The notes below the pieces were generated by a model. It searched no databases, had not been told where the DNA came from, and worked only from the letters and a program-made list of their open reading frames with translations. The position numbers were made by a program, and so were the translations under genes. A DNA stretch of 27,008 bases from a virus, in the IMG/VR virus record IMGVR_UViG_3300017917_000847, positions 1-27,008 of that record; one strand, 5' to 3'. Shown piece after piece: positions 1 through 8,614 of the stretch (within the stretch, counting starts at the first letter, position 1; every line of letters begins with the position of its first letter).

Positions 1-20
1 ATACACCAAGGAGCGTATGT

Positions 21-299
21 ATGACTAATCCATTAACCAAGGTAGAACTTACCGTTACAGAAGAAGAGCTCCAAGAACTAGCACAATGCGATGCAGAATC
101 GGTTGGAGAGTACATTATTGATCGTATAGACGACTATGTACTAGAGCTAGAGAAGTTAAATCTAAACCCAGAGATTGTCATGGCTGCACTACTACAAGTC
201 TACTGTAATGTAGCTGTAGATCATAACATGAGGGAAGAGTTTGAGGAGCAGTTGTCTTTTGCTCTAGAAGAACCCTGGGAGACACAGATCATACACTAA
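21..299 (+). CDS. Small acidic hypothetical protein (92 aa)
   Basis: I do not recognise this protein. It is rich in Glu and Asp, has few basic residues, and looks alpha-helical and soluble. It has no signal peptide, membrane segment or clear metal-binding motif. The start is well supported: an AAGGAG Shine-Dalgarno at 8-13 lies 7 bases before the ATG at 21, while an ATG at 17-19 is in another frame. It is one of only two rightward genes in the window and is followed directly by a strong rho-independent terminator, so it probably ends a rightward, perhaps early, transcript that begins left of the window. Small acidic proteins like this are common in the early regions of T4-like phages, but its role here is unknown. 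Confidence 0.7.
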   Translation: MTNPLTKVELTVTEEELQELAQCDAESVGEYIIDRIDDYVLELEKLNLNPEIVMAALLQVYCNVAVDHNMREEFEEQLSFALEEPWETQIIH

Positions 300-330
300 A
301 CAAACTTTGTAAGGGACCTTATAAGGGGGA

Positions 331-362
331 AATAGGTGCGTAGTTTATGCACCTATTTTTTT
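331..362 (+). terminator. Rho-independent terminator after the 92-aa gene
   Basis: A perfect 9-bp stem (AATAGGTGC at 331-339 with GCACCTATT at 349-357) is followed by a run of seven T (356-362). The stem can extend inward by a G-T and two A-T pairs, leaving a 3-base loop. It lies 32 bases after the TAA of the 92-aa gene. On the other strand the stem is followed by TTTCCCC, a weaker T-run, so it may also work partly for the leftward fibre gene that ends at 409. Confidence 0.85.
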
Positions 363-371
363 GGCTTTTGA

Positions 372-396
372 CCGCTACGCGGCTTCGCCGCTACGG
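372..396. repeat. GC-rich imperfect palindrome with internal direct repeat
   Basis: CCGCTACG occurs twice (372-379 and 388-395), separated by a GCGGC-TTC-GCCGC hairpin (379-391). Outer pairs CCG/CGG (372-374 with 394-396) and TA/TA extend the fold, with two bulged C. The block is far more GC-rich than its surroundings. It sits between the rightward terminator and the stop codon of the leftward fibre gene at 409, so it may be the hairpin part of a leftward terminator or a REP-like element. The 5'-to-3' leftward sequence after it is not T-rich, which argues against a simple intrinsic terminator. Confidence 0.6.
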
Positions 397-408
397 ACTC
401 TGGGACCG

Positions 409-1101
409 TTAACCACCAAACACGGTAAGGTCAGTAGTGGCAAAAACAGTATACATATGGCCAGTGTAATCAGTTCCTGAGATAGTCCAAGTGCCGACAC
501 CACAATAAACAATTTTTGCTAGGCCGGAAACTATACCTGTTGTGTTAGGAGTCCCCACACTCATGGGCCACTGAAAATTATCATCTGGAGTGACTGTCTG
601 TATTTGAGCTCCAGAATTAGAGTTATTTTTGATGTTTGTACCGCTAAAATAAGCAGGGTATGTTATGATATTTTCTAGTTGTATGTTTATATCTCGTTCG
701 GTATCTAAAGCTCCAAACAAAGACTTTACAGCTAACTCATATATAGTGCCCACTGGAACAGATACTTGATCGGGATTTGGCAGATAGTAGTTTTGTTGAC
801 TATTGGTTAAGGTAATTACTGCGGCTGTAGGAGCTCCGCTGGCCACAGTTAATGTAACTTTACCCGTGGTATCATTATAGTTGACAGTGACGCCATTTTG
901 ACTGCCGTTAAACATGGCAGCTACAGTATCTTCTATTTGTTCTTGACTGCCCAGGGCGTATCCGCCAGGTACTATACCATCGTAGAGGCGTAGACGATTA
1001 TTAGTTCTGTCAAAAAATATTTCGCCTTTAGCACCTGTGATGCGATCTAAATCTGCGCTGTTTCGCCCATCAAGGCGTATGCTTCTTTGTATTGATGCCA
1101 T
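409..1101 (-). CDS. Tail fibre-like protein with Mtd-like N-terminal domain
   Basis: This is a 230-aa virion protein, probably a distal fibre, adhesin or fibre accessory. Residues 4-42 match the pattern of the N-terminal domain of phage fibre proteins related to the major tropism determinant: an IRL-x-GR start, then GEIFFDRTN, then LRLYDG. The same module opens the fibre at 5905-7113. The rest is beta-rich, Thr/Asn/Gly-rich and low in charge, with no catalytic motif. The start has an AGGAAA Shine-Dalgarno about 10 bases upstream and lies behind a T4-type late promoter at 1125-1132, which supports a late structural gene. It is the last gene of the leftward fibre block and is followed by the GC-rich hairpin. 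The function is inferred from the N-terminal domain and the context. The receptor is unknown. Confidence 0.7.
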   Translation of the reverse strand: MASIQRSIRLDGRNSADLDRITGAKGEIFFDRTNNRLRLYDGIVPGGYALGSQEQIEDTVAAMFNGSQNGVTVNYNDTTGKVTLTVASGAPTAAVITLTNSQQNYYLPNPDQVSVPVGTIYELAVKSLFGALDTERDINIQLENIITYPAYFSGTNIKNNSNSGAQIQTVTPDDNFQWPMSVGTPNTTGIVSGLAKIVYCGVGTWTISGTDYTGHMYTVFATTDLTVFGG

Positions 1102-1124
1102 ATAACTAGTTTCCTATAGGCTAG

Positions 1125-1132
1125 TATTTATC
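1125..1132 (-). promoter_or_regulatory. T4-type late promoter (GATAAATA)
   Basis: Read leftward, the sequence is GATAAATACTAGC, close to the T4 late consensus TATAAATA. The predicted +1 is near 1119, inside a CCTATAGG palindrome (1113-1120), which gives a leader of about 18 bases with an AGGAAA Shine-Dalgarno before the ATG at 1101. The 12-base core ATAAATACTAGC is identical to that before the other Mtd-type fibre gene (7141 region). Late promoters of this type are recognised by a phage sigma factor (gp55 in T4). Confidence 0.75.
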
Positions 1133-1134
1133 GG

Positions 1135-4100
1135 TTATTCTGGGCTATCACTATCTAGATCATCGTTTAGATCTTCATCGATTCTTTGCAGTTTTAGGGC
1201 TTGCTCAAAAGGAGTTAAATCTTCACCAACGCCTGGGGGACTTATTGGCCCAGCATCATAGTCTGTTATCAGTCCTTTGATAGAAGGCCATGTAGAATCA
1301 GTACCTAACGAGATAAACACACAGCCATCTGCTCCGTTGCCCGAATAGGTTCCCGATGCCCCTGCGCCACCACCGCCATACTTTCCGCCATGGCCGTTTG
1401 AACTATAAGAACCAGTGGTTCCGTTAGACGTTTGTATAGTGTCGCCGTACGTTGAGATTCTTACCTTCCAATTAAACGACTGATGTAAGTATGCAGGTCC
1501 TGACTGCTCTATAAGTAGTCGACTATCCGAAACAGTAGTAGTTAGAGTAGGTTCTACTACTGGGCCATAAAAAAATAAAAAGTTTGCGTCTGAGTTAAAG
1601 CGGGACAGCGCCGAGTTTAAATCTCCATCTACTCCAGAATAGAATCCATTTCTCAGTCTAGGATAGAAATAATTTGGATTTCTCCCGGCCGCATATATTT
1701 CAACTTGACTCGGTGAAAAATGTCCAATAGTTGATGTTATGTCAAAGTCTGTAATGGTTCCTATGTTGTCATTTAATTCTACTGAAAATGTAGCACCTGT
1801 GCCTGTTCCATACACTGATATAGCAACTGGTTTACTGACCAATTGTCCATCTCCATTCATGCTATACATACCTCTACCGATTTTAGTAACCTCTACAGCT
1901 TCAACAGCACCGGTGTCTTCATTAATCTGTGTACAACGCACAGCCGGCCAGTTCCACCATTCTGCATTGTAAATTTTTACAGTTCCTTGTGTGATACCTG
2001 TAAAGTATCCTCTTGCTTTGTTTAAAAGATCTCCGTACAATCTAATATTGTCTTTGTCAACTACATCAACAAAGAAATAAGAAGTGTAGGTTTGTCTTCT
2101 ATAACCATTGCCATAGTAACCGCTATTCATTGCGCTGTTTGGTTGTTGAGCAGTTCCCCAGTCTGTTGCTCCGGTTGGTTTTAGAGTAGCAATATCTACA
2201 TATGCATACGTAGTAACGCCAAAGCTACCATATCCTGCAACTGGGTGTCCTGAGAAATTATAAAAACTAGAAGTTACCATGACGCTTACATTATCTTCGT
2301 CAAATATGTTCATACCTACAAGTTCTCCGCCAACGTATCCGTGATCTACAATATGTAAACCGTAACGATAAGGTTGAAGGCTACTCGGAGTATATCCAGC
2401 ATCAGTAACGTCGGCAGAAGTGACCCTATACATTCTAGGAGGTCTAATAGCAACTATAGGAGCCGGAGAGTAATCTGCTCCACCTGATGTGATAGTAATG
2501 GATTTGATACCATCTTCTTGTAAGAGAATAGTTCCATCGTGTGCTCGGCCAGCACCAGAATATATTGATGCTGGCATTTTAAGTATTCCTGTAATCTGAC
2601 CCGAAGCTCCCACTGATGTGACTTTTATGATTAAATTGTTTACCTTGCTGTAACCGCCTAGATCTTTACCTGGAATAGTAATATAGTCGTCAAATGCATA
2701 TCCAGTTCCAGCCGATGAACCTATGTCTACTGTATATGTAGTTCCGGTTTTAGTCACATTAAATAGAGCGCCTGTTCCGTTTACGCTAGTAGTTGTACCA
2801 CTTCTATCTAGGTAGACTCTACTAGTAACAGGGGCATTAATACCAGCAGTTATGCCGAGCAAGCTCTTAGCACCACCGGTGCCAAACTGTGGAGGTGTTG
2901 AATAATAACTTCCGCCTAGTGAATAGCCAACAGAGGAATACCAATTAAGTGTATTATTAAACATAGTGCTAGTATCATTAAACTTAGCAATACCTGTTCC
3001 GCCACCGCCACCACCTCTATTTGACCCATGGAGACCCCCATTGGCTCCATACATTGTTCCAGGTAGAGCTTTCTGACTGTATATGCTACTTCTTGCTAGG
3101 CTTAATGGATAGTTTGATGCGCCTGATCCGCCTTCACCTCTATACAATATTTCCCTGCTATCAGAAAGCACTCGTGTAGTGTTTAATGAGCCAGTTCCGC
3201 TTTCCCATAATTTGTTGGCATAATCATATATATTCTGAGGAGTCCTCTCAAAACCGTATGAGCCAGCGCCGCCACCACCTCCAGAGTAGCTCCAACTAGT
3301 CCAGCTGTTTGCGTATGCATTCCAGTCGATGCCACCAGCGCCGCCATCTCCACCGAACACGTTTTCAAACTTTAAATCCCATGAGATACCCCATGTTCTG
3401 TCATAAGCATATAGATTACCAAGAAAGTATAGAGGATTATTGACAATAAGATTAATACCGTAGTAATTTATACTATTGTCTTCTACCTTAAACAAGAAAT
3501 CATAAGTTTGTCTATTAACGTCCCCAGTATTTGCAGATAAATCAACTGCTGGACCTATTGGGTTGTACGTCCCTGGGTTATTGGTCCAAATATGTTGTTC
3601 GCCGTCAAAGCTCGGGTCGTCTAATTTATCAAGAGGTATATTTTCTCTTCTTTTTAAGAAGTTAGCACTCCAACCTGGAATAGTAGCGGCATAGTGCTGT
3701 AGTTTGATCCAATCTCCGCTAACTTGATGGACAAAATACAAGTCATTTTCGTACAGATCGTCACTGGCGTTTTTAAAAGTCCATATGTCGTGTTCTTCAT
3801 TATATCCGGGGAAATACCAAGCTCCCGATCTATACATCACAACATCACCGTTTTTAAGAGTATGTCCTGGCAGATAGATACTATTATTAACAGCATCTAC
3901 ATCTCCACTCATTGATTCAGTAACACCATCGTATCTCTGATTGACAAACTTATATGTTGATAAATTGCTACCTCGGCCGCCGGCTGCAAATGGTCCTCCG
4001 TTTCTACCTCGTTTGCCACCACCACCAACTAATACAGGTACTCCTGATCTAGTTACAATAGAGTCTCCACCTGTAGTGCCATGACCTGTAACTGTTGCTC

Positions 4101-5898
4101 CAGCACCGCCTGCGCCAACAGTAATATAAAATATTTCATTAGGTCTTACATCTATATTCTTTTTCCAACGTAGGCCGCCTCCGCCACCACCCCCTGCTCT
4201 AGTACCCGAAGCACCACCTCCACCTCCACCTATACACAATGCATTTAACTTAGTTACTCCCGCAGGAATACGTAGTTTATACCTACCAGGAGTTTGATAA
4301 TACAGCTGAGTGACCTGGCCTCCTGACGAACTCTCGCTTGGCGGAACAGTACCTACTATGTTAGCTGTTGATGTTATTGGACCGTCTAACATACGAGGCA
4401 AGCTAACTAGAAGTTCTTGTATGTTGTATGATTTAATAATACCGGCATTACCGCCAAACTGGCTTCTATTATTAGTATAATCGTTATCAACCCCACTAGT
4501 ATACATTAGTTGTGTTCTTTGAGAGTTGACCCAATTATATACTTCCACAACTGAAGAGGCCGGTTTAGCTTGTAGATACAACGCTATCATGCCTGCTACT
4601 TGAGGCGCTGCCATACTAGTTCCAGAAATATTAGTTTGTCTAAATCTTCCATCGGCGTAGTAAGGTGCAGATCCGCCCATTTGATCAGAATTAGAGCAAG
4701 CACTCATAACATAATGGCCGGCTGCAAATATTTCAACACCGGGACCGGCATTGCTAAAAGTTGCCTTTCGTTCGACGCCCGCACCGTTAGTAGAATAATC
4801 TAAACATCCCACGTTAATGGTGCCGTCGGTGTAAGGACTCATTCCTCGGTGATAATAGTATCGATCATACCCATCATTAAAATAGTTATCGTAGTCAACA
4901 CCGCCGGGAGCATCAATCTTTGCATTTGCATTACCTGCCGCGGTAACAACTATAATTCCTTCGTCTAACATTTCTTGAACGTTAATGTCTACGGATGCTA
5001 CACGAATACTTAATGAATTTCCAGTTACACCGTGGCTAGAGTTTAGAGTAGATATAGATTGTCCTCTATAGTTTCCCGATAAATTTGGATATCCGCCCCA
5101 TGCGTACCCCCAACTCATATTAACAACGGTTGGACGCTTTACACCTGTAGCTGGATTAATAGGTTTATTTCTGTGCCATAATTTGACCAAGTCAAAACAT
5201 TCATTCATGTCAAACCCGTACGGGCTTAGACCTGCTACGGGCATTACATATATACGTGCATTCTTGGCCCACCCGTACGTCTTTCCGGCCATAATGCCAC
5301 CTACGTGAGTTCCATGACCGTAGGTGTCAGTGTATACTCCAGACGATTGTGATTTACCAGAAATGCCGGCCGCCTCATACCAGTTGATTAACTGTACGCG
5401 AGAGTTGCCGCCTTCGTCTGTAAACTCTGGATGATCTACTTGTAATCCCGTGTCGTGGACAACTACGTCAACACCGCTACCGTCTAACAAGTAGGTATAT
5501 GACTCAGTAGTAGACATCGAGTCTCCGTAGGCGTTAGGAGATATCGAATGTCTTATTAGTCCCCAGTTTAAATTATTCCCAGACTTACTTTCTGTTTTAG
5601 TAAAGTTTCCAAATTGAGTTGTACGCAGTCCAATTTTTAAGTTTGGTCTCTTGTATGCAGGTATTTCTACAACCTCAACTTGGGGATGCTGTCTTAATTT
5701 CTCAGCTTGAGCGTCAGTCATGTTGTAATGACATAAGCGATAGCTACCAAATCTTTCGTCAGCTATTGATAATGCTTCATCTGGTATATGTTCTATACCT
5801 TCAGATTCTCGTTCTATCTGTGCCCAAATAGAATCGTAAACGCTCGGATCGTCGCTTTTTTTAAGACCGACTACATATTCTTTATATTCGTCTTGCAT
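1135..5898 (-). CDS. Giant tail fibre/adhesin with N-terminal subtilisin-like (S8) protease domain
   Basis: This 1587-aa protein fuses a peptidase to a fibre. Residues 1-85 resemble a subtilisin propeptide. Residues about 135-460 carry a complete S8 triad: Asp149 in VHDTG, His195 in YGHGTHVGG and Ser428 in GTSMAAPQVAG, with the oxyanion Asn323 in AAGN. After about residue 535 come the glycine-rich blocks typical of marine phage fibres (an IPAGV segment, then G-runs, then VGAGGAG), repeated several times, with a final GGGGAGASG block near the C-terminus. A beta-module near residues 1040-1105 is shared with the protein at 9600-10646. No export signal is visible, as expected for a virion protein. 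The ATG lies 7 bases after the stop of the upstream fibre gene and has only a weak Shine-Dalgarno, so translation is probably coupled. The protease could cleave host surface proteins or mature the fibre, and the sequence does not decide which. Confidence 0.85.
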   Translation of the reverse strand: MQDEYKEYVVGLKKSDDPSVYDSIWAQIERESEGIEHIPDEALSIADERFGSYRLCHYNMTDAQAEKLRQHPQVEVVEIPAYKRPNLKIGLRTTQFGNFTKTESKSGNNLNWGLIRHSISPNAYGDSMSTTESYTYLLDGSGVDVVVHDTGLQVDHPEFTDEGGNSRVQLINWYEAAGISGKSQSSGVYTDTYGHGTHVGGIMAGKTYGWAKNARIYVMPVAGLSPYGFDMNECFDLVKLWHRNKPINPATGVKRPTVVNMSWGYAWGGYPNLSGNYRGQSISTLNSSHGVTGNSLSIRVASVDINVQEMLDEGIIVVTAAGNANAKIDAPGGVDYDNYFNDGYDRYYYHRGMSPYTDGTINVGCLDYSTNGAGVERKATFSNAGPGVEIFAAGHYVMSACSNSDQMGGSAPYYADGRFRQTNISGTSMAAPQVAGMIALYLQAKPASSVVEVYNWVNSQRTQLMYTSGVDNDYTNNRSQFGGNAGIIKSYNIQELLVSLPRMLDGPITSTANIVGTVPPSESSSGGQVTQLYYQTPGRYKLRIPAGVTKLNALCIGGGGGGASGTRAGGGGGGGLRWKKNIDVRPNEIFYITVGAGGAGATVTGHGTTGGDSIVTRSGVPVLVGGGGKRGRNGGPFAAGGRGSNLSTYKFVNQRYDGVTESMSGDVDAVNNSIYLPGHTLKNGDVVMYRSGAWYFPGYNEEHDIWTFKNASDDLYENDLYFVHQVSGDWIKLQHYAATIPGWSANFLKRRENIPLDKLDDPSFDGEQHIWTNNPGTYNPIGPAVDLSANTGDVNRQTYDFLFKVEDNSINYYGINLIVNNPLYFLGNLYAYDRTWGISWDLKFENVFGGDGGAGGIDWNAYANSWTSWSYSGGGGGAGSYGFERTPQNIYDYANKLWESGTGSLNTTRVLSDSREILYRGEGGSGASNYPLSLARSSIYSQKALPGTMYGANGGLHGSNRGGGGGGTGIAKFNDTSTMFNNTLNWYSSVGYSLGGSYYSTPPQFGTGGAKSLLGITAGINAPVTSRVYLDRSGTTTSVNGTGALFNVTKTGTTYTVDIGSSAGTGYAFDDYITIPGKDLGGYSKVNNLIIKVTSVGASGQITGILKMPASIYSGAGRAHDGTILLQEDGIKSITITSGGADYSPAPIVAIRPPRMYRVTSADVTDAGYTPSSLQPYRYGLHIVDHGYVGGELVGMNIFDEDNVSVMVTSSFYNFSGHPVAGYGSFGVTTYAYVDIATLKPTGATDWGTAQQPNSAMNSGYYGNGYRRQTYTSYFFVDVVDKDNIRLYGDLLNKARGYFTGITQGTVKIYNAEWWNWPAVRCTQINEDTGAVEAVEVTKIGRGMYSMNGDGQLVSKPVAISVYGTGTGATFSVELNDNIGTITDFDITSTIGHFSPSQVEIYAAGRNPNYFYPRLRNGFYSGVDGDLNSALSRFNSDANFLFFYGPVVEPTLTTTVSDSRLLIEQSGPAYLHQSFNWKVRISTYGDTIQTSNGTTGSYSSNGHGGKYGGGGAGASGTYSGNGADGCVFISLGTDSTWPSIKGLITDYDAGPISPPGVGEDLTPFEQALKLQRIDEDLNDDLDSDSPE

Positions 5899-5904
5899 TA
5901 TTTG

Positions 5905-7113
5905 TTACCATGAAGTTAGTGCAATTCTTTTCCAGATAGCAGTTGTGCCATCATAAAAATCTGTACATGTGTAAAAATAACTTGAATTGTATGCAAATAG
6001 TCCTGGAATATCTCCGGCTGCTCCTATAGAAGTAGCAGGAGCCGACACACGTAACATGATTGAAGCATCTTTACCTTGACTGAATGCTTTTAATTCTCCG
6101 TCAGTCGAAGTTATATAGATGTCTCCATCACTTAGGCCAATAGTTGCTTTCTTTTCCGCAGTTAATGATGATACATTAAGTACACCTGTGCGTATACTAA
6201 CTCGGTTAGTTGCTGTTAGATAAAGCTCTGCACTACCTAGTACAGTCGGAATTCCTGCAGATACACAGGAAAAACCAACAGTAGTAGTAACACTATTAAA
6301 CAGTACATCATTGGTTGTATTCAATGATTGGTCGTAGGCAGTTCCCCCGCCCCCGCCACCACTTACAGTTCCCCAACTTAAAACAGATCCATTAGTTGTT
6401 AAATATTTTCCGCTGTTTCCAACTTGACTCGGTAGAGTGTCGCCACCGCCGCCAGTAATAGAAAGATTTCCAGAACCAAGCAACGAAGTTCCGTTGATTG
6501 TTTTAATATTAGTTCCCGAAACTAGGGTTGCTTGAACAGTTATATTTCCCGATCCGAGTACCGGTGTACTATTAATTGTTTTAATATTAGTGCCTGAAAC
6601 AAGAATATCTTGTTTACCAGCTATTGCAGTAGCATCCACATAGCCTGCATCGTTAGTAAATGCACTTACATTAGTTGGCTTGTTAACAATTCTTGATACT
6701 CCGCTAGTTGCATTCCAATCAGAACTTATTTGCGGTAAAGGAATACTAGGTCTGTTAGTTAAACTAGCATAATTACCACTAAACGCTACTGGGGCTAAAT
6801 CAACAGTATTTGCCTTGGCGGCAATTGATTCTAATACTGCCGTCGATACTGTTTGGTTCTGTAATGCAGTAGCTAGTTCAGTTAATGTGTTTAATGTCTC
6901 CGGTGCGCCGCCAGTTAAGTTTGCTATTTGCGTATCAACATAGGCTTTTGTAGATAATGTAACGCTGTTAGTTCCAGCAGTTGGAAAAATACGCAGTCCT
7001 TGATTAGTAGTATCAAAGAATATTTCGCCGCTAACTCCGACTAATTGATTAAGTTCTGTGGCCGTACGACCTTGTAGTCTAATACTACGCTGTGCTACTG
7101 CTACTCTTGCCAT
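5905..7113 (-). CDS. Tail fibre protein with Mtd-like N-terminus and repeat shaft
   Basis: This is a 402-aa probable tail fibre. Residues 7-43 form the same N-terminal module as the 230-aa fibre (IRLQGR, GEIFFDTTN). Next is the widespread fibre motif GGAPETLNTLTELATAL (68-84), then a shaft-like stretch with two 22-residue repeats (172-193 and 198-219, VSGTNIKTIN-type), a Gly-rich hinge (253-257) and a beta-rich C-terminal part. There is no catalytic site. The start has a GGGAG Shine-Dalgarno and a late promoter at 7141-7148. It is followed by the protease-fibre gene after only 6 bases, so the two are co-transcribed. Family knowledge says such proteins trimerise and attach at the baseplate or on another fibre. 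Which end binds the host is an inference I cannot settle. Confidence 0.8.
   Translation of the reverse strand: MARVAVAQRSIRLQGRTATELNQLVGVSGEIFFDTTNQGLRIFPTAGTNSVTLSTKAYVDTQIANLTGGAPETLNTLTELATALQNQTVSTAVLESIAAKANTVDLAPVAFSGNYASLTNRPSIPLPQISSDWNATSGVSRIVNKPTNVSAFTNDAGYVDATAIAGKQDILVSGTNIKTINSTPVLGSGNITVQATLVSGTNIKTINGTSLLGSGNLSITGGGGDTLPSQVGNSGKYLTTNGSVLSWGTVSGGGGGGTAYDQSLNTTNDVLFNSVTTTVGFSCVSAGIPTVLGSAELYLTATNRVSIRTGVLNVSSLTAEKKATIGLSDGDIYITSTDGELKAFSQGKDASIMLRVSAPATSIGAAGDIPGLFAYNSSYFYTCTDFYDGTTAIWKRIALTSW
6457..6600 (-). repeat. Two-copy internal fibre repeat
   Basis: Two 22-residue units (DNA 6535-6600 and 6457-6522) share SGTNIKTIN and LGSGN, separated by four residues. The nucleotide copies have diverged at synonymous positions, so this is an old coding repeat and not a recent duplication. 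It probably forms part of the trimeric shaft. Confidence 0.7.
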
Positions 7114-7114
7114 A

Positions 7115-7145
7115 AAATACTAGCTCCCGCTCGTTGCTAGTATTT
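7115..7145. repeat. Inverted repeat overlapping the fibre-operon late promoter
   Basis: AAATACTAGC (7115-7124) and GCTAGTATTT (7136-7145) form a perfect 10-bp inverted repeat around an 11-base spacer. One arm lies inside the late promoter (7141-7148) and the other inside the leader, next to the Shine-Dalgarno and just before the ATG at 7113. It could be a protein-binding operator or a relic of a duplicated promoter core. If transcription starts near 7135, only one arm is in the mRNA, which argues against an RNA hairpin. Confidence 0.55.
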
Positions 7146-7148
7146 ATT
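7141..7148 (-). promoter_or_regulatory. T4-type late promoter (AATAAATA)
   Basis: Leftward AATAAATACTAGC matches the T4 late consensus in seven of eight positions and shares the extension CTAGC with the promoter at 1125. The predicted +1 near 7135 gives a leader of about 22 bases that contains GGGAG before the ATG at 7113. It would drive the fibre gene and the downstream protease-fibre gene. Confidence 0.78.
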
Positions 7149-7152
7149 TTTA

Positions 7153-8610
7153 TTATTCTGAATTGTCACCTAAGTTATTTAAGAACTGACGTAGTTTAGT
7201 CGAGTCTGTTTGTGCCCTAACTTTAGGTATAGCTACACCCTGGGTTGGGTCTGTCATTATTTCGCCGGTGCTAGAATCCACTGTTGTTCCGCCACTAGGT
7301 GCTTGTGCCTTGCGTTTGATATCATCTAGGATAGCACTAGATTTTGGACGGTATTCTTCGCCTTGTCCATCCTCTCCAGCGTCTGTAATACGAAGAGTAT
7401 CTACATCAAACTCTAGGTCAATTTTCATACCCACACCGGAACTACTACGAGTTTTCATCAGCTGGATCTGATACTTACCACGCTCACGCATTGCACGGCT
7501 TGTAAAGATACCAAACACGTTATCAGCAGTTTGAATCTTAGATAAGCCACCTGAAATATGACTGTGATCAAACTCAACTTCTTCAACAGCGCCACGATTC
7601 AACTGCGCCGCTGTCACGCATACACAGTTCTTTTCCATGGCTAAGTTACGCATTTCTTCCGACACATACTTGTCTTTAACAAACAAGTTTTCCGCGGAAA
7701 TCTTACGGCTCAAAGGCATTAGCAAGTCCATATAGTCTACTAATAAGATGTCAATTTTCTTGCCCATCTTGATCTCGTACTCTTTCATGTAAGCACGAAT
7801 GTCGTTACAAGTCTTACCACTTGGCATGTATTTGATCTGCATTGCACCGGACTTTTTGCCGATCATTTTAACTTTCATTTCAACGTTGTCGAGATCCTTA
7901 AAGATGTCGCGAGTTGTAATGCCAGTGGTCATTGAGTCAATACGCATAGACACTAACGGCTCAGAAAGTTCCAGTGTTAGATAAACTACGTTCAATCCAG
8001 CGAGTGCAAAATTTACGCCTAAGTTAGCCAAGAATAAGGATTTACCCGCACCAGATCCGCCAGCAAAGATATTAAGTTCGCCTCTGTTGAATCCGCCAAA
8101 CAATCGCTTATCTACTGTATCCCAACCAGTCTTAACTTGTCCGTTTTTATCTTTAAGCCCGACCAATCGACCTTTGGGATCAGCAAAGTAATCAGTACCC
8201 ATATCCTTTTGTAGACCTACTTGTACTGCTTTCTTAATCAGTTCTTCAACTGGACCATAGTCACCTTTTTCCAGCATGTCTGCTGACTCAAGGATGGCCT
8301 TTTCTAATCCTTTGTGTTTGATAAATGTTTCAAACTCAGTTAGCAACCAATCATAATGTTCGTCTTGCAAACGTCCGGGATTTTTAAATTCGACATGCGT
8401 TGCAGCCGCCACCATTTCATATGTAGGTAGTGCATTATGTTCAGTTACATAATTGTTGACAAACTCTGCAGGTGCTTGCAGTTTACGATCAAACAACGAA
8501 GCGTCAAAGATGCTTTGACAGCGAACAAATGTGCTGGCATCGCTCAGCATCATTTCTAGATATAACTTCTGAATGTCGTAGCCGTAGTCTGTATTTTGTC
8601 TTGTTGTCAT
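7153..8610 (-). CDS. 41: Replicative DNA helicase, T4 gp41 / DnaB family
   Basis: This is the hexameric 5'-3' replicative helicase that unwinds the fork and works with the primase encoded just upstream. At 485 aa it is close to T4 gp41 (475 aa). The N-terminal part (about 1-140) is helical, as in DnaB-type proteins. The RecA-like motor follows: Walker A GGSGAGKS at 184-191, ELS near 214, Walker B ILLVDYMDLL near 288-297, and a downstream AAQLNR motif (sensor-like, H3 region). The C-terminal tail after about 410 is polar and probably flexible. The start lies 4 bases after the primase stop and has no strong Shine-Dalgarno, so translation is likely coupled to primase. No terminator separates it from the fibre genes other than their own late promoter. 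Confidence 0.95.
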   Translation of the reverse strand: MTTRQNTDYGYDIQKLYLEMMLSDASTFVRCQSIFDASLFDRKLQAPAEFVNNYVTEHNALPTYEMVAAATHVEFKNPGRLQDEHYDWLLTEFETFIKHKGLEKAILESADMLEKGDYGPVEELIKKAVQVGLQKDMGTDYFADPKGRLVGLKDKNGQVKTGWDTVDKRLFGGFNRGELNIFAGGSGAGKSLFLANLGVNFALAGLNVVYLTLELSEPLVSMRIDSMTTGITTRDIFKDLDNVEMKVKMIGKKSGAMQIKYMPSGKTCNDIRAYMKEYEIKMGKKIDILLVDYMDLLMPLSRKISAENLFVKDKYVSEEMRNLAMEKNCVCVTAAQLNRGAVEEVEFDHSHISGGLSKIQTADNVFGIFTSRAMRERGKYQIQLMKTRSSSGVGMKIDLEFDVDTLRITDAGEDGQGEEYRPKSSAILDDIKRKAQAPSGGTTVDSSTGEIMTDPTQGVAIPKVRAQTDSTKLRQFLNNLGDNSE

Positions 8611-8614
8611 ATAA

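Noticed and set aside
3000-4230. Clusters of CCACCGCC-type repeats that could be taken for a tandem repeat or CRISPR
   Set aside because: They are codons for Gly runs in the fibre, irregular in spacing, with no constant repeat and no spacers.
1739-5831. Several rightward open frames of 60-77 codons opposite the protease-fibre gene
   Set aside because: They have no Shine-Dalgarno or promoter and lie fully opposite a gene with clear protein motifs. Long antisense frames are expected in Gly/Ser/Thr-rich coding sequence.
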